In this document: one piece after another, positions 58,202 through 64,000 of the stretch | Layout: every line of letters begins with the position of its first letter | How positions within the stretch are numbered: position 1 is the stretch's first letter | DNA from: an uncultured Granulosicoccus sp. | GTDB taxonomy: Bacteria > Pseudomonadota > Gammaproteobacteria > Granulosicoccales > Granulosicoccaceae | NCBI GenBank assembly: GCA_947495035.1 | Contig: CANLXI010000033.1 | Span: 1 to 64,000 of the forward strand | Direction of reading: 5' to 3' | DNA: 64,000 bases | The notes under the pieces: model-generated | Database searches by the model: none | Seen by the model: the letters and a program-made list of their open reading frames with translations, nothing else | What the model was told of the DNA's origin: nothing | Program-made: the position numbers and the translations under genes

Positions 58202-58300
58202 GGGCCAGGGACGCCCGGTCAAGGGAGTCCGGTCAAGGGAGTCCGGTCAAGGGAGTCCGGTCAAGGGAGTCCGGTCAAGGGAGTCCGGGCAAAAGCGCCC
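58202..58300. repeat. 14-bp tandem repeat array after potI
   Basis: GGTCAAGGGAGTCC occurs five times without error (58217-58286). The flanking 15 bases before (GGGCCAGGGACGCCC) and 14 after (GGGCAAAAGCGCCC) are degenerate copies; the last can fold as CCGGGC / GCCCGG. It lies between the convergent potI and a lipoprotein gene. No spacers of unique sequence occur between units, so it is not a CRISPR. Confidence 0.93.
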
Positions 58301-58348
58301 GGCGAGAGGCGTGGTCGGGCAACACGAGCCAATAGCCGGGCGTATCTG

Positions 58349-58843
58349 TTACTCGGTGCAGAGAGGCAAGTCTTCCGGTACCCGGCCAACGATCGCTGGC
58401 CAGACTTCCGTTGCACGCTCTTCGATCACATATTCCACTGTCAAGGCTGTGCGCGCGTCATCGGTGCTCATGGCCAGAGCTCGCCCATCGGCGAGGCTGT
58501 ATTCGTTCGCGGCAGGATCCTCAGGGGTGAGTGTCTGCGTGTCTGCCATCCAGTAGCAATTGCCTGGTGTGTTGCCTTCAAGGCTCAGGAAGTATTCTGT
58601 CCAGAGCCCGTTGTCGGCAATGATGAAATAACGTTCCTCATTGTCATTCTGGCTGCCGTCCCAGTAGCCGGCAATGGCGCTGGTATCGCCCCCCGGAGTG
58701 CTGGACAACACGGGCTGATCGTCGCCATCCGGTGCAAGTTCCGAGGTACCATCGGGCGTTAGTGTATCGGGGCTGTCATCGGAAGAGCTGCAAGCGCCGA
58801 GCAGCAGCGCGGTGGCAATGGCGAGATAGGGGGCGAGGTTCAT
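58349..58843 (-). CDS. Uncharacterised lipoprotein
   Basis: A 164-aa protein with lipobox LLLGAC (Cys18), then an Asp/Ser/Pro/Thr-rich linker (about 19-50) and a compact domain (about 55-164) with AGYWDGSQNDNEERYFIIADNG and NCYWMADTQ. I do not recognise the domain; two cysteines (one in NCYW, one in LPLCTE) might form a disulphide. ATG 58843 follows GGAGAC. It lies next to another lipoprotein gene (59143) in divergent orientation. Confidence 0.8.
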   Translation of the reverse strand: MNLAPYLAIATALLLGACSSSDDSPDTLTPDGTSELAPDGDDQPVLSSTPGGDTSAIAGYWDGSQNDNEERYFIIADNGLWTEYFLSLEGNTPGNCYWMADTQTLTPEDPAANEYSLADGRALAMSTDDARTALTVEYVIEERATEVWPAIVGRVPEDLPLCTE

Positions 58844-58866
58844 TGTACGGTCTCCATTTGGGATAA

Positions 58867-58888
58867 ATATACCAAAACACAGGTATAT
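58867..58888. promoter_or_regulatory. Palindrome upstream of the lipoprotein gene
   Basis: ATATACC (58867-58873) and GGTATAT (58882-58888) are perfect inverted repeats around eight bases, 24 bp before the lipoprotein ATG on the minus strand. The arm contains TATAC/TATA-like -10 sequence, so it could be a promoter with an overlapping operator. Confidence 0.45.
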
Positions 58889-59142
58889 ACTCCGTGTCGA
58901 CCGCTGTCCAGCACTATTTAATGCGGAACCGTGTCTTCCTCTCGTCAAATTAAGGTCTTCAGGGGAATCTCCGGGTTCTCCAGCGTCTTGCGGTCGATTG
59001 GCCTGGCTTTCTCGATCAGTTTCAGGGCAAAACGGATGTCTTTCGCAACCTTGAGGCCGGGAGCGATTCTGCAATCCTGGATTGACAGACTGACGTAGTC
59101 AGTTGACAATTGGGTAATAAATCCCATATTCAGGAGTTCTGA

Positions 59143-60537
59143 TTGATTCGCGAATACCGTATTCGTTCGACTGCTTTGCTGTTCACAGGCGTCCTGTTGG
59201 CTGCTTGCTCATCAGAATCAGGCGATCCGGTATTCGTGGATTCATCGGGCCATGAGCCTGCCGCCGATCTGGTCGAGTTTCGACTGGCTTCGTTCGCAGG
59301 TTCGAATCTGGATCCGGTACGCAGCCTTCCTACCGATCGCACGCCCAGGCTCTTCCTGACCAAGGGCGGCAATGACGGTGCAACTTTCGCGACAACTGGC
59401 TCCGGTGTGTTGTCGTCGCGTTGCATCGGGCTGAGCTTCGAGTATCGGTACGAGCAGGACGCCAATGCCGGTCGGAACAGGCTCGTCATCGATAGGGTCG
59501 AAGACAACCCACGACCGGAGGACGCTGGCTGCGATGCCGGTAACGATGTATTCGAGTCTGCTGCTTTCGATGTCGCCATACCTTCCTTCTTCGAAGCGGG
59601 TTCAATGCTCTCTGATTTTTCCGATACGCTGCTGACCCTGTATGGACCCGAGAGTGGAGTCCTGAGTTTTCAGCTGGAAGCCGACTTACTTGCTCAGACA
59701 AGCGCTGCGTTGTCACTGGACACATTCAGATGGACTGTTCTGGCTTACCGATTCGGGGCAAGCCCGGTGACGCCAGCTCCCGCTACCGACCCGCTGTTCA
59801 TTCGGTTTGATGATGACGGCGACCTTGTCGGAAAGTTGCGGTGTCAGAGTCTGAGCGGTTCCTACGAAACGCAGGAGTCGCTCATCAGCTTCAGTAACGT
59901 CAGTTTCACGGAAAGCGGTTGTGCATCGCAAACAAGTGACCTGTCCGAGGTTGCGTACTTGCCATTGAGGGAGGCGGTCACCATGGTGATGAGTGGGCCA
60001 GCCTTCGCCATTCTACAGGGTTCACGACTGTATCTCAGTGCAAACGATGCCACCCTTGTATTGGAGGGGCGTGAAGCCATGGAAGGGGAGCGGCTGCTGA
60101 ACACATCGCTGCTGGCAACTGGCGGTTACCCCATTCCTGACGCAGCAAACGGCCCCCAGGACGTGCGGCTGGTTCAGACGTTACGTGACACCGATGAATT
60201 CAATGCATTCTGGAACGAGGCCATTGCACAAGGCAATGATCTGGGGCCACCGCCCGCGATAGACTTCACGCAGGGCCTGGTCATGTACCTGCAGCTTGGA
60301 CTACGGCCTCATCTGGGCGAATCGATAGCGGTACGGAGTGCCACCGCGAACGACGAGCACGTGCTGATTGAAGTGGATACACGAATATCCGACAACGATG
60401 TTCCCTTGCTTGACGGTTGCGGCTATGACGACGCGCTGGTGAATCCGTTTCGTTTCGTGCTGATATCGGACTCTCTGCCATTACCGGAAGCGGTAGCCGT
60501 GATCGACCATCAGTCTTCCTCCTGCAGCGGTTTGTAG
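59143..60537 (+). CDS. Lipoprotein with META-like and PrcB-like domains
   Basis: A 464-aa lipoprotein (lipobox LLAAC, Cys22) of no known name. Residues about 225-320 resemble a META/HslJ domain (DDDGDLVGKLRCQSLSGSYE, then ESGCA); residues about 45-165 may be a divergent second copy (GSGVLSSRCIGLSFEYRYE). The last about 120 residues (about 345-460; LVQTLRDTDEFNAFWNEAI, YLQLGLRPHLGESIAV, PFRFVLISDSLPLPEAV) resemble the PrcB C-terminal domain of protease-complex components. These domain calls are by eye. TTG 59143 is supported by AGGAG at 59131-59135. It may be an envelope stress or protein-binding factor; function unknown. Confidence 0.78.
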   Translation: MIREYRIRSTALLFTGVLLAACSSESGDPVFVDSSGHEPAADLVEFRLASFAGSNLDPVRSLPTDRTPRLFLTKGGNDGATFATTGSGVLSSRCIGLSFEYRYEQDANAGRNRLVIDRVEDNPRPEDAGCDAGNDVFESAAFDVAIPSFFEAGSMLSDFSDTLLTLYGPESGVLSFQLEADLLAQTSAALSLDTFRWTVLAYRFGASPVTPAPATDPLFIRFDDDGDLVGKLRCQSLSGSYETQESLISFSNVSFTESGCASQTSDLSEVAYLPLREAVTMVMSGPAFAILQGSRLYLSANDATLVLEGREAMEGERLLNTSLLATGGYPIPDAANGPQDVRLVQTLRDTDEFNAFWNEAIAQGNDLGPPPAIDFTQGLVMYLQLGLRPHLGESIAVRSATANDEHVLIEVDTRISDNDVPLLDGCGYDDALVNPFRFVLISDSLPLPEAVAVIDHQSSSCSGL

Positions 60538-61176
60538 GGGTGGCATGAAACAGGTGGATTGTATGGCAACACGTGGCTGACATGATCTGACGTTCGATCC
60601 GCGTTTGCTCGATGCCATCATTGGCCGGCAGGAAGTATCAGCTTGCAGAGTCGGGCTGATATCTTGACAGGTTGCAGTGTGTCCAGACCCGACGATGACT
60701 GCGTTTGCAGCAAGCATTCGATACAGGTTTTCAGGTTTTCGAGTATCGCAAGACACCTGAGACCAGAGGTCCGGAGCTGCTATCTGCCGGATGATTGACT
60801 CCATCGTTCACGATGACTTTCTCGAAATCGAAGGGGCTGACACCCTCCAGACAGGCGACATTGACCCCGAACTGAAATGGGTTTGAACGACGTTGATGGT
60901 GTGTGTATATCCCGCAGATCGAACAGAGCCACTCTATCGCTCTGTAAGACAATGCTGGTCGAATGCATGCATGGCAGCGCGTGTGATGACCAGGCTTCAC
61001 GTATTGACGGTCAATGCCAGCGGGGCCGCAAGTTGCCATGGCAAACAGCGTGCACAGGTTGGCACAGGAGGCCAAATGGTTCCAGTTGGCTGCAGAGCGT
61101 GCTAATCTGTAGATTCATCGAAAATGCCTACGCGAGTCTGACTCGCGCACTCAGCAGTTGACGGGGGTATCAGAGT
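60538..61176. other. 639-bp region with a gene remnant
   Basis: The only recognisable content is the decayed GFA-family gene on the minus strand (60731-60990). A short inverted repeat TATCAGC / GCTGATA lies at 60636-60661. The rest shows no gene-like reading frame. Confidence 0.6.
60731..60990 (-). pseudogene. Remnant of a GFA/CENP-V family gene
   Basis: On the minus strand the frame ending at 60731 encodes CSICGIYTHHQRRSN, then FGVNVACLEGVSPFDF and VNDGVNHPAD, which is the C-terminal third of a GFA (glutathione-dependent formaldehyde-activating-like) zinc protein. Upstream, the matching part AFDQH lies in another frame (around 60945-60960), with a stop codon between, and the N-terminal zinc cysteines (CxC and CxxC) cannot be found. 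So the gene seems broken by at least one frameshift and has lost its start. An intact family member lies 0.7 kb away at 61639. Confidence 0.7.
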
Positions 61177-61359
61177 ATGGAGATGAAGAAGATTGCAGAA
61201 TATGCGCGCGTTCTGTATGAAGCGCACGGTAACAAGGCCGAAGTGGAAGCGGCGCAGAAGGCGAAAAGGTACGACGAGGAGGGCAACAGCGAAGAGGCTG
61301 AAACCTGGCGAGCCGTCCGCAAGGCCATCAACGAGATGCGCGGTAGCTACGAGAGCTGA
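61177..61359 (+). CDS. Small conserved hypothetical protein (60 aa)
   Basis: MEMKKIAEYARVLYEAHGNK starts a 60-aa, highly charged and helical protein with EAETWRAVRKAINEMRG near the end. From memory, similar short proteins occur in other proteobacteria, especially marine ones, with the pattern IAEYARxLYxAxGxKAE and WRxVRxAI. Function unknown. A GGGGG-containing sequence lies before the ATG (GACGGGGGTATCAGAGT). Codon pattern and composition support a real gene. Confidence 0.7.
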   Translation: MEMKKIAEYARVLYEAHGNKAEVEAAQKAKRYDEEGNSEEAETWRAVRKAINEMRGSYES

Positions 61360-61638
61360 TCGCCAGCCGGTATCAGCGGTTCGACTTCAGGCGATCATGT
61401 CAGCGGTGATGCGCATGGCCAGCTCGATCCGTTGATACCGTTTTCTCGCAACGGGCTGGCGTACGTTTTCATCAACTCGTAGATCTCGCGTTTGTCGGGA
61501 TAGCTTGCTGCCGACCAGCACACCGCGGCCTTTCACCGCGTATCGCTTGAGTGCGTGTGCGGGGGTGATCATCGGGCAAGCAGTCAGTGCAGCATTCCGC
61601 TGGCATACTGCGGCAGAAACGTATCGAGTGATGAAGTG

Positions 61639-62070
61639 ATGACAGAACTGCGCGAAGGTGGCTGTGTTTGCGGGAAGCTGCGGTACTGTCTTCGCGGCCT
61701 TCCGCAGAGAGTCACCATCTGTCATTGTACCTGGTGTCAGAGGCGCACGGGATCCTCATTCGGTGTCGAGCTTGTATTCCTGGAAGATCAGGTACGGTTT
61801 CGCTCGGGTGCGCCATCGGTTTATCGGCATGTATCGGATGTATCCGGACGTTGGCTCGATCAACATTTCTGCAACAATTGCGGGTCCGGGGTCGGCCTGA
61901 CGCTGGAAGCGGTTCCCGGCATTCAATCCATATCGGCCGGGTCTCTGGATGATCAGGATTGGCTCGAACTTGCCAGTGTGCGGAAACGTCATGTCTACGT
62001 CCGATCGGCACGGCAGTGGACGTCGATTCCGGATGATGTCGAGTGCTTCGAGGAGCATTTCAGGCCGTGA
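61639..62070 (+). CDS. GFA/CENP-V family zinc-binding protein
   Basis: A 143-aa protein of the family once named glutathione-dependent formaldehyde-activating enzyme, whose general activity is uncertain. The zinc cysteines are clear: Cys9 and Cys11 (GGCVCGKLRY), Cys28, Cys30 and Cys33 (CHCTWCQRRTG), Cys78 and Cys81 (HFCNNCGSG). ATG 61639 is the natural start; the frame is open upstream but that part is not family-like. It is the intact relative of the remnant at 60731-60990, though of a different subtype (the CGIYTHHQRR signature is absent). Confidence 0.9.
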   Translation: MTELREGGCVCGKLRYCLRGLPQRVTICHCTWCQRRTGSSFGVELVFLEDQVRFRSGAPSVYRHVSDVSGRWLDQHFCNNCGSGVGLTLEAVPGIQSISAGSLDDQDWLELASVRKRHVYVRSARQWTSIPDDVECFEEHFRP

Positions 62071-62192
62071 GTCGATGGCAGCGCTGAAACATCCTGATAC
62101 CTTTTTGATACGTGTTCATACGCAAGGGGGTGACCCTTGCCTGTAGTTTGCCGTGGACTTGACTTGATTCGCCAACTGCCCGAGATAGACAC

Positions 62193-62840
62193 ATGAAACT
62201 GATTCCACCCCTTCTGTTGACATTCGCTGCCGGCATCGCCATGGCCGAAGATCGTCAGGTCACTGCCGATGTCTGGGTGGACAACTGGTTCGAACTGTAC
62301 GTCAATGGTGAACCGGTCCTGGAAGACAGCGTGCCGATAAGCACCGAAAGATCCTTCAATGCAGAAACGGCCTCATTCACGATCGAGTTGCCAGCGCAGA
62401 TTGCCATTCAGGCCAAGGACTTCAAGGAGAATGACACCGGTCTTGAATATATCGGATCGGGCCGTCAGCAGATGGGTGATGGCGGCATGATCTTTCAGAT
62501 CAGGGACAGTGCGACAGGCGAACTTCTTGCGGTGAGTGATGAGGGGGTGAGATGTCTGGTCGTGCATCACGCGCCGGTTGATCCAGCCTGTGCTGACGAA
62601 TTAAACCCGGTGGAGGGGGCAGGAGCTTGCGCCTCCGTGGTTCAGGACATACCGGGCGACTGGACGTCGTCAGACTTCGATGATAGTCATTGGCCCATGG
62701 CCGTGGCACATTCCGAGCGCGCCGTCAGTCCCAAGGGCGGGTACGATCGCGTACGCTGGGATAATCGGGCGACATTGATCTGGAGTGAAGATCTGGTACT
62801 GGACAACACACTGCTCTGTCGGGTGCAGCTGGAAGGCTGA
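62193..62840 (+). CDS. Secreted protein of unknown function
   Basis: A 215-aa protein with a signal peptide (about 1-18, LLLTFAAGIAMAE). The mature part has a beta-sandwich-like pattern with VDNWFELYVNGEPVLEDSVP near the start and DDSHWPMAVAHSERAVSP later, as in galactose-binding-like domains of sugar hydrolases; Cys residues (CLVVHHAPVDPAC, GAC, LLCRV) may form disulphides. I do not recognise a named family. Its own promoter region is the 122-bp gap after the GFA gene. Confidence 0.72.
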   Translation: MKLIPPLLLTFAAGIAMAEDRQVTADVWVDNWFELYVNGEPVLEDSVPISTERSFNAETASFTIELPAQIAIQAKDFKENDTGLEYIGSGRQQMGDGGMIFQIRDSATGELLAVSDEGVRCLVVHHAPVDPACADELNPVEGAGACASVVQDIPGDWTSSDFDDSHWPMAVAHSERAVSPKGGYDRVRWDNRATLIWSEDLVLDNTLLCRVQLEG

Positions 62841-62917
62841 CAGAAAACGGCTGGTCAGTTGGACCAGCCGAAAGGGGTCAGTGCGTTGATGGAAAATGAC
62901 GGGCCAGGCAGTGATGC

Positions 62918-63409
62918 CTAGCGCAGCTGAAGCTTGTACTGGAAGAACAGGACGGCGTTGTTTTTCTGGTTTGCAAAGTCCACCGCCGGTGAGCCGCTGA
63001 TATTCAGAACCGCGTACTTGCTCATCTTGACTTCCATGGCAGGGAAAGGCAGCACTTTGGTTTCTGGGTCACCGTTCTTGGTGAATTGCTTGTGTACCAC
63101 GGAGGCACCGACCAGGAAGCGCAGCCGATTGGCGAGCAGTGGACGGGTGGCGTAGTTGATGCCGCCGTAATAGGACTGATAACCGAAGCTGTCAGACAGG
63201 GTGCCACCGTGCCAGCCCAGCTTGCTGCTGGGTGAATATTCCCATCCGACGCCCGGGGTGAAGGTATTGCGCTCGTCGAAGTTCTCGAAATGCAAAGCCA
63301 GGGTGCTCAGCACCAGAAAGTTGCTGTCTGCCCTGGCAGAGGCACTGCCGGTGATGGAGGCGTAAGCCAGCAGTGCGATGGCGATGATCTTGAAAATCTG
63401 CGTTTTCAT
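62918..63409 (-). CDS. Putative small outer-membrane beta-barrel protein
   Basis: A 163-aa protein with signal peptide (about 1-27, KIIAIALLAYASITGSASARA). The rest alternates short beta strands with turns (FTPGVGWEYSPSSKLGWHGG, YGGINYATRPLLANRLRFLVGA, SPAVDFANQKNNAVLFFQYKLQL) and ends in an aromatic-rich strand, which suits an eight-stranded barrel. The pattern loosely recalls PagP-like barrels, but catalytic residues cannot be assigned. ATG 63409 is the best start; the frame is open further upstream but without signal-peptide features. Confidence 0.7.
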   Translation of the reverse strand: MKTQIFKIIAIALLAYASITGSASARADSNFLVLSTLALHFENFDERNTFTPGVGWEYSPSSKLGWHGGTLSDSFGYQSYYGGINYATRPLLANRLRFLVGASVVHKQFTKNGDPETKVLPFPAMEVKMSKYAVLNISGSPAVDFANQKNNAVLFFQYKLQLR

Positions 63410-63939
63410 TGTCTTGACCCGTGATTCGTGCTGATCTGCGTCAGCTTTGAAAAGGTGTTGCTTGATCTGTGTCAACAGCATGCCGCGCACTGTACCGGGC
63501 AGGCAGGTGGGAGGCAAACGGGGGTGGGACTACAAAATAATTCAAACAGAACAATGGCATATGGTTGTTTCTGGAGTGTCAAAAATATGACTGCATGTCG
63601 GAATGGCTTGTAAGTGCTTGCCATGCAAGGTTTTTTTCGAATGCCTGGCACTATCGCTCTACGTGTGCAAAACGAGAGATTCATCGGCTTTCTGATTCGG
63701 GTGCGTCCGTCTTTGCGAATCGGCTCTCATGATCATGCCGTGCGTGCAGATCGACAAGGCAGAAAGTCCGGCAACTGATCTGATTCGCCTGTGGGGATGC
63801 ACAGTGGCGGCTAGCCTCAATGAGACATAAGCTAGGCAGGTGAGAGATATGTCTACGTGATCTACAATGTGCTGTGCAGAGGGCGCTGCTGTCCAAGTCT
63901 TGACGTGATGCAACCCGATTCTCTCCCAATGGATTCTCG
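63410..63939. other. 530-bp intergenic region
   Basis: Divergent space between the barrel protein and the gene at the right edge. I see no supported gene. A T7 run lies at 63631-63637, and a TTGACG hexamer (63899-63904) near the right end may be part of the promoter of the edge gene. Confidence 0.45.
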
Positions 63940-64000
63940 ATGAGTAAAGATTCACCGCAGCGGCCCGGCATCGTCCGCAGATTCTTTCGCTTTCTGTGGC
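63940..64000 (+). CDS. 5' fragment of a gene at the window edge (possibly SppA)
   Basis: The ATG at 63940 opens a frame of 20 codons to the window edge: MSKDSPQRPGIVRRFFRFLW. A short polar start, then Arg/Phe/Trp-rich residues before what should be a membrane segment, resembles the start of signal peptide peptidase SppA of long type, but this is too short to be sure. There is only a weak GGATTC ribosome site seven bases before the ATG. Confidence 0.4.
   Translation, partial: MSKDSPQRPGIVRRFFRFLW

Noticed and set aside
58202..58300. Possible CRISPR array
   Set aside because: The 14-bp units touch one another with no spacers, and no cas genes are in the window.
58945..59127. Minus-strand open frame of 60 codons between two lipoprotein genes
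   Set aside because: No ribosome site, no family likeness, and it fills the expected promoter region of the 59143 gene. Could be revisited if transcripts are found.
61387..61725. Minus-strand open frame of 112 codons overlapping the start of the GFA gene
   Set aside because: The right third overlaps the GFA coding region and the rest has no start signal or known motif; the ending looks somewhat protein-like, so I note it only.

Overview
The window looks like chromosomal DNA of a free-living, probably marine gammaproteobacterium. This is an inference: aceE is of the homodimeric gammaproteobacterial type, nsrR/hmp are arranged as in gammaproteobacteria, there are many lipobox lipoproteins, and a secreted PL7 alginate lyase sits among polyphosphate, glycogen and poly-hydroxyalkanoate genes. 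A Granulosicoccus-like organism would fit but cannot be proven here. I found no rRNA, tRNA, CRISPR array, phage or insertion sequence.

Layout. 1-6.3 kb: an 8-bp tandem repeat, aceE (-), an Lrp/AsnC regulator, a Dabb protein, ohr, and the divergent hmp/nsrR pair with two NsrR-like operators between them. 6.4-9.6 kb: a secreted RNase T2 with a long Asp-Gly linker, and a periplasmic gamma-glutamyltransferase. 9.7-17.2 kb: a catabolic sugar locus, with a solute-binding protein, two permeases, an ATPase, a sugar isomerase-like protein and a Gfo/Idh dehydrogenase on (-), facing a LacI-type regulator on (+) across a 29-bp palindrome. 17.2-20.8 kb: a large hybrid sensor kinase. 21-29.5 kb: a membrane protein with a Rho_N/SAP-like tail, a membrane ClpP-like protein, kynA-kynU, an OmpA-type lipoprotein, the malic enzyme maeB and a membrane protein. 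29.6-34.3 kb: an MscK-like channel and an MFS transporter (-). 34.5-40.1 kb: PPK2, a nucleobase permease, alginate lyase and glgC (+). 40.2-48.7 kb: a (-) block of ppx/gppA, dbpA, a deaminase, a BON lipoprotein, AsmA and cardiolipin synthase. 48.9-50.5 kb: a CopG-family regulator followed by a PHB-depolymerase-like esterase. 50.6-58.1 kb: a GntR/FCD regulator divergent from a complete polyamine uptake and gamma-glutamylation operon (puuA-puuB-potF-potG-potH-potI). 58.2-64 kb: mostly hypothetical lipoproteins and small proteins, a decayed GFA-family gene, an intact GFA gene, and the first 20 codons of a gene running off the edge.

Common themes. Two binding-protein-dependent transport operons each have a strong hairpin right after the binding-protein gene. 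Three unrelated enzymes (RNase T2, PPK2, cardiolipin synthase) carry in-frame hexanucleotide microsatellites encoding DG, NG or SD/N linkers, and two intergenic tandem arrays have non-triplet units, so the genome seems prone to simple-repeat expansion. Palindromes next to regulated genes (NsrR, LacI, CopG and alginate lyase) allow concrete regulatory predictions. I did not find a clearly new multi-gene system. The best leads are the alginate-lyase palindrome with an embedded promoter, the CopG/esterase pair, the META-PrcB-like lipoprotein and the repeat-bearing enzymes.
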